DNA of 64,000 nucleotides from Rhizobium sp. CCGE531 (GTDB lineage Bacteria > Pseudomonadota > Alphaproteobacteria > Rhizobiales > Rhizobiaceae). Where the stretch lies: positions 349,001-413,000 of the forward strand of contig NZ_CP032684.1 of NCBI RefSeq assembly GCF_003627795.1, given 5' to 3'. The position numbers were made by a program, and so were the translations under genes. A model generated the notes under the pieces. The model had not been told where the DNA came from. It was given only the letters and a program-made list of their open reading frames with translations, and did not search any database. Below, one piece after another: positions 8,908 through 18,412 of the stretch (position 1 is the stretch's first letter; each line of letters starts with the position of its first letter).

Positions 8908-9857
8908 CGCGCACCTCCCGCCCGCAGTCGGGGATCGATGGCAAGATAGGAAAGATCCACCAGGAAATTCACCACGATCACGAGGCCGGCAAAGAACAGC
9001 ACCACGTCCTGAAGCACGATGATATCGCGTTGGCTGAGCGCCTGATAGGCAAGGCGGCCGAGGCCGGGCAGTGTGAAGACATTTTCGATCAGCACGGCGC
9101 CGGCGACCAGAAAGGTGAACTGCAGCCCGAGAATGGTGAGCACCGGCACCAGTGCATTCGGCACCACATGCCCCCAGAGCACGCGGCCGCGCGACAGGCC
9201 CTTGGCGACCGCCGTGCGGGCAAAATCCTCATGCAGCGTATCGAGCACGGCTGAGCGCGTGACCCGGGTCAGCACCGCCGCCTGCGGCAGCGCAAGCGCG
9301 ACGGCGGGCAGCACGAGCGATTTCAGGGCTGGCCACACGCCGTTGCCCCAGCCGGGAAAGCCGCCGGCCGGCATCCAGCCGAGCGAGGTGGCAAACAAAA
9401 GCACCAGCAGCAGCCCCACCCAGAAGCCCGGCACGGCGATGCCCATCTGCGAAAACAGCGTTGCGAGGATATCGAAGAAACCGCCGCGTCTTGCTGCCGC
9501 CGCGGCGCCAAGCGGCACGGCGACGAGGACGGACAGCAGGATGGCAAGGGCTGCAAGCGGTAGGGTGACGGCGAGCCGCTCGGCAATCAGGCCGGCAACA
9601 GGAACGCCGTAGGTAAAGGATTTGCCGAGATCGCCCGTCAGCGCGCCGGCGAGCCACTGTCCGTAGCGGATGATCAAAGGCTGGTCGAGGCCCATCTCAT
9701 GCCGGAGCGCGGCCAGCGTTTCCGGCGTCGCCGAAGTGCCGAGGGTGATGGCAGCCGGGTCGCCCGGCAGCAGCGCCATGACGGCAAAGACCAGCAGCGA
9801 GACGGCGATCAGCGTCAGGATCAGTCCGAAAATCCGGCGGGTGAGCAATACGATCAT
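8904..9857 (-). CDS. Peptide-type ABC transporter permease (DppB-like)
   Basis: A 317-residue DppB/OppB-type permease with six or so membrane segments. The N-terminus has LLPGDPAAITLG and MGLDQPLIIRYGQWL, both typical of the family. The EAA loop is DFARTAVAKGLSRGRVLWGHVVPN and the C-terminus has the usual VLFFAGLVIVVNFLVDLSY. It is preceded by an intercistronic hairpin after the binding-protein gene and overlaps DppC by 4 nt. Confidence 0.94.
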   Translation of the reverse strand: MIVLLTRRIFGLILTLIAVSLLVFAVMALLPGDPAAITLGTSATPETLAALRHEMGLDQPLIIRYGQWLAGALTGDLGKSFTYGVPVAGLIAERLAVTLPLAALAILLSVLVAVPLGAAAAARRGGFFDILATLFSQMGIAVPGFWVGLLLVLLFATSLGWMPAGGFPGWGNGVWPALKSLVLPAVALALPQAAVLTRVTRSAVLDTLHEDFARTAVAKGLSRGRVLWGHVVPNALVPVLTILGLQFTFLVAGAVLIENVFTLPGLGRLAYQALSQRDIIVLQDVVLFFAGLVIVVNFLVDLSYLAIDPRLRAGGAR

Positions 9858-9897
9858 AGCATGTCCGTGGCCGATCAGCCGGCATCGAAATCTCTAG

Positions 9898-9922
9898 CGA
9901 CGGGCGAAAAATCCGCCCGTCG
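9898..9922 (-). promoter_or_regulatory. Intercistronic hairpin between binding protein and permease
   Basis: A perfect 9-bp stem CGACGGGCG / CGCCCGTCG around a 7-nt loop, 20 nt after the stop of the binding-protein gene. There is no T-run after it on the minus strand. Hairpins here commonly protect the binding-protein mRNA and reduce permease expression. That role is inferred. Confidence 0.6.
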
Positions 9923-9942
9923 GCATCGTCGCGCAGAAACGC

Positions 9943-11472
9943 TCAGTCTTCCCAGGAGACGTTGGTCAGCACGTTCGACGGGATCGGCTCGTTCTCCCAA
10001 AGACCCTTCAGCTTCTTGTCCCAGACGCCGAGCTTCGGCATGACGAAGAGGAAGAGGGCCGGCACGTCCTCGGCAAGGATGCTCTGCGCTTCTCCATAGA
10101 GCTTGTTCTGCTCGGCCGCATCGGCGGTAAGCTGGATCTTCTTCATCAGCTCGTTGAAATCAGGATTCTTGTAGTTGAAGTAATAGGGGTCGCGCGAATA
10201 GATATCGATATCCAGCGGCTCGGCATGGGCGACGATCGTCATGTCGTAGTTGCGGCCGCTGAAAACGTCCTGCACCCATTTCGCCGGAAATTCCGTCGGC
10301 TCGATATTCATCGTCACGCCGATATCGGCAAACATCGCCTGCATGACCTGCGCGCTGCGCGGGGCATAGGCCATCTGCGGTGTCTTGATGGTGAAGCTAA
10401 AACCGTTTGGATAGCCGGCTTCTGCCAGCAGCGCCTTGGCCTTGGCGGCATCGTAGGGCAGGGTGCCGGTCAGGTCCTTGTAGCCGGGATCGTTCGGCGT
10501 GTAGTGGCTGCCGATGGCGGTCCCCAGGCCGGACCATGCACCCTCGATGATCGTCTTGCGGTCGAGCGCCATCATCAGGGCCTGGCGCACGCGCTTGTCG
10601 TCGAAGGGTTTGCGCGTGTTGTTCATACCGGCCACGACCTTGAGCTCGGTATTGCCGATCTTGGTCGTGAGCCTGGGGTCGCCCTCGAAGGAATTCATGA
10701 GTTCCGGCGCGGCGAATTCCGGAAAGGCGTCGAGGTCGCCGGCCTTCAGTGCAGCCGCTTCCGCCTGCGGATCGGAAATGAAGCGGAAGGTCACCTTCTC
10801 AAGCTTCACGTCGACCGACTTGTTCCAGTAGTCCGGGTTCTTGACCAGGTCGACATGGTCGCCCTTGGCCCAGGCGGAGAATTTGAACGGTCCGGTGCCG
10901 ACGGGCGCCGTCTTGTCGTTGGCGGAGGATTTCGGCCCGACCATGACAGAGCTCGGCCAGCCGAGCCAATAGAGCAGGCTGCCGGTCGGCGAGGAAAGAT
11001 GCAGGATCAGCGTTTCCGCATCCGGCGTGTCGATGGAGGCTATGGTAGAAAAGAAGCGCTTCTGCGGATTGACGGATTGGCCGCCGCGGGCGCGATCGAG
11101 CGTGAACTTGGCGGTCGCCGAATCGAAGGCCTGACCGTCGTGGAATTTCACGCCAGTCCGCAGCTTGAAGGTATAGGCCAGGCCATCAGGCGAAATCTCC
11201 CAACTTTTTGCAAGCTGCGGAACGATCTTGCCGTTTTGGTCGATGGCAACCAGCCCTTCGAAGATGTTCTGCCAGGTGACCTGGCCTATCGCAACGGGTG
11301 CGGCGATCGTCGGATCGAGCCCTGTCGGCTCGACGCTCATGCCGAGATTGAGCGTCGTCTTCGCGGCCTCAGCCTGCGTCAGGCCGATCATCAGCAGGCC
11401 GGTAGAAAGTACAGCGCTAAAGGCAAGCTTGCGCGCGACAACGCTAGGGCTTGGGCATGAAAACTTCGTCAT
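9943..11472 (-). CDS. Extracellular peptide-type solute-binding protein (SBP_bac_5)
   Basis: A 509-residue family 5 binding protein. The start chosen is ATG 11472 because AGGGAACAG lies just upstream; a longer reading to 11562 would add a non-signal-like 30 residues. The signal peptide ends around LTQAEA-AKTT. Family features include TLNLGMSVEPTGLDPTIAAP, TFKLRTGVKFHDGQAFDSAT and DDKRVRQALMMALDRKTII. It captures oligopeptides or similar ligands in the periplasm for the DppB/DppC-like permeases downstream. No ATPase gene lies in this operon. Confidence 0.93.
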   Translation of the reverse strand: MTKFSCPSPSVVARKLAFSAVLSTGLLMIGLTQAEAAKTTLNLGMSVEPTGLDPTIAAPVAIGQVTWQNIFEGLVAIDQNGKIVPQLAKSWEISPDGLAYTFKLRTGVKFHDGQAFDSATAKFTLDRARGGQSVNPQKRFFSTIASIDTPDAETLILHLSSPTGSLLYWLGWPSSVMVGPKSSANDKTAPVGTGPFKFSAWAKGDHVDLVKNPDYWNKSVDVKLEKVTFRFISDPQAEAAALKAGDLDAFPEFAAPELMNSFEGDPRLTTKIGNTELKVVAGMNNTRKPFDDKRVRQALMMALDRKTIIEGAWSGLGTAIGSHYTPNDPGYKDLTGTLPYDAAKAKALLAEAGYPNGFSFTIKTPQMAYAPRSAQVMQAMFADIGVTMNIEPTEFPAKWVQDVFSGRNYDMTIVAHAEPLDIDIYSRDPYYFNYKNPDFNELMKKIQLTADAAEQNKLYGEAQSILAEDVPALFLFVMPKLGVWDKKLKGLWENEPIPSNVLTNVSWED

Positions 11473-11586
11473 CTCTGTTCCCTTGCATTGCCCGCAAGGC
11501 CGGCTTCCCACCCGGCATGCGGTCTTTTTCACGATAGTGTCATCTCGCAGACGCACACACAATTCTGAAAATTTGTGCTTGTGCGC

Positions 11587-12606
11587 TCAGATGGCCTGCG
11601 GCTTGGCAAAGCGATCCCGCCATGCGGGCTGCCCACCCTCAATCGGCAGCGCCGTCGCCTCATAGACGCCGCGGGCAATCGCGCGGGCCATGACGATGGT
11701 GGCGAGGTGGCAAAGTTCCATGAAGCTCGGCATGTCGTCGCGGGCGTGCCCGCCGGTGGACGCGGCAAATACGGTATCGCCATCCAGTGGTAGGTGCGTC
11801 GGCAGCAGGGCGCGGGCAAAGCCGTCGTGAGCGCAGATGGACAGACGATGCGCCTCCGCCTTGGTCAACTGCGCGTCGGTGACGACGGCGCCGATGGTCG
11901 TGGCGGTGATGTTGGTGCCCTTCAGCCGCAGGCGCGAATCGATCACCTGCGGCATGCCGAGGCCGCCGAATTCGCCATTCTCCTCGAAGGGCGCCGCCCA
12001 GAAATGCGGGCCGTCGCCGATGGTGGCGGAGCCGAGCGCATTGACCGCGACGATCGCGGCGATCCTGTATCCCTTGCTGCTGACGGCGCTGGCGGACCCG
12101 AGCCCGCCCTTCGCTGTCGCCGTCGTGGCGCCCGTTCCCGCGCCGACCGTACCGAGCGCGAAGGAGCCCTTGCTAGCAGCCTTGAAGGCGGCATAGCCGA
12201 GGTCGCGATAGGGCGAATGCAGCCCCCAATCCTTGTTGCCGCCATTGATGAGATCGAAAAGGATTGCCTGCGGCACGATCGGCACCAGCGCATCGCCGAC
12301 CTTGAGGCCGCGACCGATCTCCCTCAAGCCCGCCTGCACCCCGCCTGCGGCATCGAGCCCGAAGGCCGAACCACCCGAAAGCACGAGCCCATCCACTGCG
12401 CCGACCGTCATTGCGGGGTCCAGCAATGCCGTATCCCGCCCACCCGGCGCGCCGCCGAGAACGGTGCAGGATGCGACCGCCGGCTCATCGAAGATGATGG
12501 CGGTGACGCCGGAGCCAAGCGCAAGATCGGTGGCGTGACCGACGGCGACGCCTTCGACATCGGTCAGAAGATTGAGATGATCAGCCAATGAAAAATCCTT
12601 CGCCAT
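11587..12606 (-). CDS. P1 family peptidase (DmpA/L-aminopeptidase-D-esterase-like)
   Basis: A 339-residue Ntn-type hydrolase. The autocleavage and nucleophile motif appears as GGLGSAS (residues about 165-171), and GGAPGGRDTALLDP and VLSGGSAFGLDAA are typical of the DmpA family. These enzymes self-process into two chains and release N-terminal residues from peptides or amino-acid amides and esters, some with D-amino acids. It is the first gene of the operon with a peptide-type transporter and an amidase, which suggests processing of unusual peptides or amides taken up by the cell. Substrate preference cannot be read from the sequence. Confidence 0.9.
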   Translation of the reverse strand: MAKDFSLADHLNLLTDVEGVAVGHATDLALGSGVTAIIFDEPAVASCTVLGGAPGGRDTALLDPAMTVGAVDGLVLSGGSAFGLDAAGGVQAGLREIGRGLKVGDALVPIVPQAILFDLINGGNKDWGLHSPYRDLGYAAFKAASKGSFALGTVGAGTGATTATAKGGLGSASAVSSKGYRIAAIVAVNALGSATIGDGPHFWAAPFEENGEFGGLGMPQVIDSRLRLKGTNITATTIGAVVTDAQLTKAEAHRLSICAHDGFARALLPTHLPLDGDTVFAASTGGHARDDMPSFMELCHLATIVMARAIARGVYEATALPIEGGQPAWRDRFAKPQAI

Positions 12607-12694
12607 TCAACGCGCGAGGTCGTCATGGGGATAGGATCGTAAAGAGGGTGAAAACACAAGACGGGTTTGTCGAAGGGAGTGTTGTCGGGGCCGA

Positions 12695-12838
12695 CCCTCG
12701 TGGTTCGAGGCTCCGGCTTTCAGCCTGCGCGCCTCACCATGAGGGCGGGGAGATGCGGCGAAAAGCCTATGCGCCGGCTTGGTGCGAAAGACCAGTCCTC
12801 ATGGTGAGGAGGCCCATAGGGCCGTCTCGAACCACGAG
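12695..12838. repeat. RIME-like palindromic intergenic repeat, copy 2
   Basis: Bounded by CCCTCGTGGTTCGAGG and GTCTCGAACCACGAG, with inner arms GCCTCACCATGAGG and CCTCATGGTGAGGAGG. It has the same outer and inner arm types as the copies at 2.3 kb and 33.2 kb, but a different centre, which gives it a mosaic look. It lies upstream of the P1 peptidase operon. Confidence 0.75.
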
Positions 12839-12881
12839 TGCGGGTGATTGAATTGGGTAAAAGCGTAGGCGAGCCGATCCA

Positions 12882-13076
12882 TTAAACATGGATCGGCTTG
12901 GCCTGTTGACGGGAGAGGAGATCGCGGATCGCAAGCTTCACTTCGTCCGCGTTTCTGAAACGCTGCTCGTCCAGATCGTGGACATGGTATTTGACAGCGA
13001 TGAACTTGAGCCGATCCTGGTCCGGAACGACGATGCCGACGGGAACGCCGGCGTATTCGATAACTTGCTTCTTCAT
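12882..13076 (-). CDS. Small hypothetical protein
   Basis: A 64-residue soluble protein starting at ATG 13076 with GTGGGAG 8 nt upstream; a longer reading adds seven residues without a better signal. The sequence has a beta-rich look (QVIEYAGVPVGIVVPDQDRLKFIAVKYHVHDLD) followed by a short helix (NADEVKLAIRDLLSRQ). I do not recognise a family. It stands alone, next to a repeat on one side and a 510-bp gene-poor region on the other. Confidence 0.6.
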   Translation of the reverse strand: MKKQVIEYAGVPVGIVVPDQDRLKFIAVKYHVHDLDEQRFRNADEVKLAIRDLLSRQQAKPIHV

Positions 13077-13588
13077 AAATAGACTCCCACTGCGCACTCA
13101 CGCGCAGATATGGCGAATTGACTGTTTGATTCCGGTAGGGAGGACGAACGTCACATTCGACAGCACGGGCGGGAGAGTGCGCCCGAGCGGTCATTGCCAA
13201 GCACGGACCGCCGAAGGATCGAAGCGATGACTTTAATATTCAGCATGTCACTTCCTCAGTTGGCGTTGTACTTGCTGGAGCTCCGATGACGGAGCGCCGC
13301 GGTCCGGTGAACTATTATCTACTATATTAGTCGATAATAGCGATTCCATCTTCAGAAACATATTCCGAAAGATGTCAAAATATCGACGATCAGGAAAATA
13401 AAATTCCGAGCCTGGCGGGTTACGAGGAAGGCTGTGTTAAATGCCTTCGCATTGCTACCCGTGTCGGCACGGCTCGCCGATCACCGACAGACAGATAGGA
13501 ACTGGCGCGAGATTCGACAATGCCCGAGCGGCATTAAAATTCACGCGCCGCTAAAACACCTCAATGGTTAACGGCGCTCCAGGGCGCA
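13077..13588. other. AT-rich gene-poor region
   Basis: About 510 bp with no convincing ORF. It is clearly AT-richer than the surroundings (for example 13305-13405), and includes a 6-bp hairpin GCTCCG / CGGAGC near 13290. It may hold the promoter of the small minus-strand gene. I saw no RNA gene. Confidence 0.5.
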
Positions 13589-16549
13589 TCAAAATCCGTC
13601 TTCGAGCACCTTTTCCAGGGCTTTCACGAAGAAATCGGCGCTTTCCGGCGCAAGGCAGAGCGGCGGTTTGATCTTCAACACATTGAGGTGATCGCCGGTC
13701 GGCTGCATGATGACCCCGAGGTCGAGCAGGCGCTCGCAGATCGCAGCCGTCTCTTCCGTGGCTGGCATCAGTGTCTCCCGGTCGCGGACGAATTCCACCC
13801 CGAGATAAAGCCCCGTGCCATGCACGGCGCCGATCAACGGGAAGCGATCCATCAAAGCGATCAGCCCCGCCTTCAGCCGGTCGCCGACGACTTGGGCGTT
13901 TTCCTGCAGGTTCTCGTCTTTGAGGATATCGAGAACGGTCAGGCCAACGATGCAGCTGACCGGGCTGCCGCCGGCGGAGGAGAAGAAATAGCCTTCCTTT
14001 TCCAATGATTCGGCAATCTCGCGGCGGGTAATGACGGCGCCGAGCGGATGGCCGTTGCCCATGCCCTTGGCGATAGTGATGATGTCGGGCACGACGCCCT
14101 GCGTCTCGAAGCCCCAGAAGTGCTCGCCCAGGCGCCCATAGCCGACCTGCACTTCGTCGGCGATGCAAAGGCCGCCGCGCTGCCGAACGGCATCATAGAC
14201 GCCGGCAAGATAGCCATGCGGCAATGCGATACCGCCGGCATTGCCATAGACAGGTTCCGCGATAAAGCCGGCAAGGCCGTCGCCCTTGTCGTCGATGGCT
14301 TTCAGTTTCGCATCGACGTCGTTGAGGTAGCCTTGCGCGGAATCGGGGCCGCGGAATGGGCCGCGATAGGTATTGGGCGACAGGACGGGATGCACCCAGT
14401 CCGGGCGTGTCGTCAGCGCCCGCGGATTGTCGGCAATCGAGGTGGAGACGGCGTCGCTCGCGACAGTCCAGCCGTGATAGGCCTCCAGCAGGCAGAGCAT
14501 GTTCCTCTTGGCCGTGTGCGCCCAGGCGAGGCGGATCGCGAGATCGTTTGCTTCCGAGCCGCTGTTGACGAGGAAAACGCAGTCGAGCCCTTCCGGAGCG
14601 AGCATCGCCAACCGCTCGGAAAATTCGGCGACGGCGGCATAATGGAAGCGGGAGTTGGTGTTGAGCCGCGACCATTGCTGCGCGATCGCCCCAGTCAGCC
14701 GCGGATGGGCATGGCCGAGCGTCGTCACGTTGTTGACCATGTCGAGGTAGCAGCGCCCCTGCGTGTCGAACAGGAACTCGCGCCAGCCGCGTTCGATCTG
14801 CGGCGGCAGCTCGTAATAGTGCTTCTGCGGCTTGGCGAAGCGGGCATTGCGCAATGACAGCAGCGCGGACGCATCCGGTCTTTGCGCCTCGCAGGCGGCG
14901 TTGAGAAGGGCGACGGGCGAGGGGCAGATCGCCGACCAGCCGTCCACCTGATCCGCTGTCGCAAAGAGCGGCGGTACGAGATTGGGCACGCGGCAAAGCT
15001 GCACGCGTAATCCTCCGATCGCCGAACCCTCGCTGCCGATCGTGCCGACCGTCGCGCCCTGTTCGATGGCCGCTCCATCCTCGAGAGCGCTTTCGACGCC
15101 ATCCAGATGAAGGCTCATGTCTTCGCCGGCAAGCACGAGATGCTGCCCCTGCCGTTGCAGAACGCCGGAGAAGGGGGCCGCAACTGTAGCGCCGGCCGGC
15201 AGGCAGATATCGCAATGCAGGGCGAAATTCTGCGGCGGCGCCGTGTTGAGCGGAGCGGCGAGGGACAGGCGGAATTCGCCGTAGCGGGTTGCCGCGGCAC
15301 CCGATGTCATCGCCGTCTGGGCAAGCAGCCGCCAATCCATGTCGGGTTTTTGCCAGTTGCCGTCGGCGAAATCCGGCCCGGTGATGGAAAGATCGATCGC
15401 GGTGATCTGCGAGGAACCGATGTCAGGCAACAGCGGCGACCAGCTTTCCATGGCGATCGGGGCGACGTCGAAGCCGATCGTCTTCAGGATTGCGGCCTCC
15501 ATCACATCCGGCTGCGCCCCGGTCGCGACGTCGAAAATCTCGCGTTCGAAATCGAGATTGCCGCGCACATAGTCATTGTCCGGGTCGATGGCGAGCTGCT
15601 GTTCGGTGCTGGCGGCCAGGATGACGGCGCGGGCGACGATCAGCGGCCACAGCGCCTTGGCCTCGACCTCTTCCAGCGGATAGATGGCATGATAGGCCTT
15701 GATGGCGGGAAGGATACGGAAGGGGTTGCCTTCCGCATGATGCAGCAGCGACGCGCAGGTAACCGCAAGATCGCCCACCAGCCAGCCCTGGATGATGTCG
15801 CCGAAATCGATGACGCCATCAGGCACAAGCTGCCCATGAGCATCGGGACGGCTGACGACATTGTCGTCGGTGACGTCGTGATGCACGGGCTGGACGCGTA
15901 AATCGGCTGCAAGCGGCTGGATGCGCTTGACGGCGGCCACCATCGCCTTGGCGATGCGGTCGCGCGCTTCATGGTCCGTAATAGCCGACAGGAGCTGAAC
16001 TGCCACAGGTCCTGCCCGGCGCAGATCCCATTGCAGGCTTCGGTGAAGGCCGGGATGATCGAAATCGGCGAGATCGCGGGCAAGCCGGGCCGACAGCGCG
16101 CCGAGTCCGGCGGCTGAAGCCGGCGGCAGATGCTTGCGCCGCGTCAGCGTCTGGCCGGGGAGAAAGCCGAGCAGCCGGACGAGGTAATCCTGTTCGCGGA
16201 GGGTGATAGTCAGGATGTCGCGGCCGTTCAGCGCCGGCACGACCTCGGGCACGCGCGGAGAATCCGGTTTGGAATGCAGATGGCGGATAGCGGCATTCTG
16301 CGCCTCGAGCTCGACCAGCTCATATTCGGCCCGGCAAATCTTCAGCACATAGGCATTGTCGCCGGCATCGATGCGGTAGTTGCGGTCCTGCTGGCTGCCG
16401 AGCTCCGCCAATGTCCCGCTCAAGCCGTAATGCGTCCGCAGGATCTCGGCTGCCTCCTCCGGCGTCACGTCCGGTCTTGGCAGTTGCATACGATTCACAA
16501 GCGCGGCGTCGGCCATGGCATCCCCCGGATGGTTCATTTGCATCGACAC
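13589..16549 (-). CDS. Fusion of APH/hydroxylysine-kinase-like, M23-like and class III aminotransferase domains
   Basis: A 986-residue protein with three parts. Residues about 25-340 are an aminoglycoside phosphotransferase/HYKK-type kinase, with the catalytic loop HHDVTDDNV (Asp225) and metal-binding IDFGD (Asp248). Residues about 440-560 resemble an M23/lipoyl-like beta-barrel (ICLPAGATVAAPFSGVLQ; IEQGATVGTIGSEG). Residues about 590-985 are a class III PLP aminotransferase/phospholyase with FLVNSGSEANDLA and PLP lysine Lys828 in TIAKGMGNGH. In animals HYKK phosphorylates hydroxylysine and a class III phospholyase (PHYKPL) eliminates phosphate, so the fusion may phosphorylate an amino alcohol and then eliminate the phosphate. 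The substrate is not determined. The start ATG could also be a later Met within the first 12 residues. Confidence 0.88.
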   Translation of the reverse strand: MSMQMNHPGDAMADAALVNRMQLPRPDVTPEEAAEILRTHYGLSGTLAELGSQQDRNYRIDAGDNAYVLKICRAEYELVELEAQNAAIRHLHSKPDSPRVPEVVPALNGRDILTITLREQDYLVRLLGFLPGQTLTRRKHLPPASAAGLGALSARLARDLADFDHPGLHRSLQWDLRRAGPVAVQLLSAITDHEARDRIAKAMVAAVKRIQPLAADLRVQPVHHDVTDDNVVSRPDAHGQLVPDGVIDFGDIIQGWLVGDLAVTCASLLHHAEGNPFRILPAIKAYHAIYPLEEVEAKALWPLIVARAVILAASTEQQLAIDPDNDYVRGNLDFEREIFDVATGAQPDVMEAAILKTIGFDVAPIAMESWSPLLPDIGSSQITAIDLSITGPDFADGNWQKPDMDWRLLAQTAMTSGAAATRYGEFRLSLAAPLNTAPPQNFALHCDICLPAGATVAAPFSGVLQRQGQHLVLAGEDMSLHLDGVESALEDGAAIEQGATVGTIGSEGSAIGGLRVQLCRVPNLVPPLFATADQVDGWSAICPSPVALLNAACEAQRPDASALLSLRNARFAKPQKHYYELPPQIERGWREFLFDTQGRCYLDMVNNVTTLGHAHPRLTGAIAQQWSRLNTNSRFHYAAVAEFSERLAMLAPEGLDCVFLVNSGSEANDLAIRLAWAHTAKRNMLCLLEAYHGWTVASDAVSTSIADNPRALTTRPDWVHPVLSPNTYRGPFRGPDSAQGYLNDVDAKLKAIDDKGDGLAGFIAEPVYGNAGGIALPHGYLAGVYDAVRQRGGLCIADEVQVGYGRLGEHFWGFETQGVVPDIITIAKGMGNGHPLGAVITRREIAESLEKEGYFFSSAGGSPVSCIVGLTVLDILKDENLQENAQVVGDRLKAGLIALMDRFPLIGAVHGTGLYLGVEFVRDRETLMPATEETAAICERLLDLGVIMQPTGDHLNVLKIKPPLCLAPESADFFVKALEKVLEDGF

Positions 16550-16650
16550 TAAACCATTCCATCTTAAAGAAAATTACCCAAAACAGATAGGGTGGTCGCG
16601 CGATGGGCCGAAAGATAGGCCGCATAATGCAGCCGGCCAGGTATGATCGC

Positions 16651-17202
16651 CTACTCGACCTCGATGGAATAGCTGCAACCGGCCAGCGTCTTGCCCGGAT
16701 GAGCCTCGTCGGTCGAGACGTTCAACGAGATGCGGGTGTGCAGCACGGTATCGGAATTTTCCCGCTGGTCCTTGCGCGACAGGATCTCCCTTTCGCCGAG
16801 GAATTTGTTCGGCCGGTCGACCGCGGCCGTCACGCCGAGCTGTTTCGCCAGGGGATGCGGATCGGCTTCGTCGAGCACGGCGAGCGGCCCGGTGGAGGCG
16901 AAGGCAACCCTGTTCGTCTGCCGTCCGAAGACGGTCACCGGCGCTGAAAGCCGGAATTCCCGCAGGAAGGGATTGTCCGACGGCAGCTCGCTGATGCCGA
17001 ACAGCTTCATGGCCTTGGCGCTTTCCGGCCCGGTCAGCCACATGGCGAATTCGTTGTAGCTCGGCACGTCATAGGTCGTGCATTCGATCAGCTTGGCGAA
17101 ATCGATCTTGGAGGGGTCCTGTTCGTCGGTCGCGGCATGAGATGCCGGAGCCCACAGGAGGAACGCCGCCAGCAGCAGCGTTCCATTGCAATAGAATGAC
17201 AT
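16651..17202 (-). CDS. Exported hypothetical protein
   Basis: A 183-residue protein starting at ATG 17202 after AGAGAGGA. A signal peptide is evident (NGTLLLAAFLLWAPASHA, cleavage before ATDEQ). The mature part has a conserved-looking body with two Cys residues (IECTTYDVP near the N-terminus, LAGCSYSIEVE at the C-terminus) that could form a disulfide. I do not recognise the family. It is followed by the fusion gene and preceded by purU, both on the same strand. Confidence 0.75.
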   Translation of the reverse strand: MSFYCNGTLLLAAFLLWAPASHAATDEQDPSKIDFAKLIECTTYDVPSYNEFAMWLTGPESAKAMKLFGISELPSDNPFLREFRLSAPVTVFGRQTNRVAFASTGPLAVLDEADPHPLAKQLGVTAAVDRPNKFLGEREILSRKDQRENSDTVLHTRISLNVSTDEAHPGKTLAGCSYSIEVE

Positions 17203-17316
17203 GTCCTCTCTTCTCCTTGATCTCCGGTGATCTCCGGAACGATTCGATGCCGGCGGTATCAAATCGTGCTTCCAGGCAAAAAGAAAAGGGAATTGGCGAA
17301 ATCGACCGTCCGCGCC

Positions 17317-18201
17317 TCACCCCATGCGTTCGGAGGCGTAGGAGCCGGGGCTTGCCGGGAAGACGACGGTGCGGTTGCCGTTGAGGAAGGTGCGGAAATG
17401 GATATGCGCATGGATGGCGCGGGCCAGCACCTGGCTCTCGACATCGCGGCCGATCGAGACGTAATCGTCAGCCGACTGCGCATGGGTGATGCGCGCCGTG
17501 TCCTGCTCGATGATCGGACCCTCGTCGAGATCGGCGGTGACGTAATGCGCCGTCGCCCCGATCAGCTTGACGCCGCGCTCATAGGCCTGCTTGTAGGGGT
17601 TCGCCCCCTTGAACGACGGCAGGAAGGAATGGTGGATGTTGATGATGCGGCCCGACATCTTGCTGCACATCTGGTCCGACAGGATCTGCATGTAGCGCGC
17701 CAGCACGATGAGCTCGGTGCCGGTCTGCTCGACCACGTCCATGATCCGGGCTTCGGCCTGCGGCTTGTTGGCCTTGGTCACCGGAATATGGTGGAAGGGA
17801 ATGTCGTGATTGACGACGACCTTCTGGTAGTCGAAATGGTTGGAGACGACGCCGACGATGTCGATCGGCAGGGCGCCGATCTTCCAGCGATAGAGCAGGT
17901 CGTTGAGGCAATGGCCGAAGCGCGACACCATCAACAGCACCTTCATGCGCTTCTTGCTGTCATGGATCTCTGAAACCATGGCAAACTTGTCGGCGATCGG
18001 CTTGAAGCCTTCGACCAGGGCGGCCTCGCCGACGCCTTCCTCGGAGATGAAGGAGACGCGCATGAAGAACATGCCGGTGTCGAGATCGTCGAACTGGCTG
18101 GAATCGACGATGTTGCAGCCTTGTTCAGCGAGATAGTTCGATATCGCCGCAACGATCCCGCGCGTCGACTTGCACGCCACTGTCAGTACATAGCTCGTCA
18201 T
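17317..18201 (-). CDS. purU: Formyltetrahydrofolate deformylase
   Basis: A 294-residue PurU. An N-terminal ACT domain (about 1-80, TVACKSTRGIVAAISNYLAEQGCNI) is followed by a formyltransferase-type catalytic domain with INIHHSFLPSF and TAHYVTADLDEGPIIEQD, which hold the catalytic His and Asp. PurU hydrolyses 10-formyl-THF to formate and THF, balancing one-carbon pools. In rhizobia and relatives it often accompanies folate-dependent C1 catabolism, though no such genes are visible here. Confidence 0.96.
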   Translation of the reverse strand: MTSYVLTVACKSTRGIVAAISNYLAEQGCNIVDSSQFDDLDTGMFFMRVSFISEEGVGEAALVEGFKPIADKFAMVSEIHDSKKRMKVLLMVSRFGHCLNDLLYRWKIGALPIDIVGVVSNHFDYQKVVVNHDIPFHHIPVTKANKPQAEARIMDVVEQTGTELIVLARYMQILSDQMCSKMSGRIINIHHSFLPSFKGANPYKQAYERGVKLIGATAHYVTADLDEGPIIEQDTARITHAQSADDYVSIGRDVESQVLARAIHAHIHFRTFLNGNRTVVFPASPGSYASERMG

Positions 18202-18412
18202 GTCTCTTCCCTCGTAAAGCGGCTTGATCTTTACCGCTCGCTTATCGCAATCGACCGGCAGGGAAAAGTGTCCCCGATCCGAACGTGGGGCAAAGCTTAT
18301 GATAGGCGGCGGAAAATTCCGTTCCTATTGCGCCGTCCAACCGCGTATCCCCGTCGTCCCGAGAGAAGACGGGGCGAATCTGACAGGAAGCGCGAATGTG
18401 ATAGGACGATAG

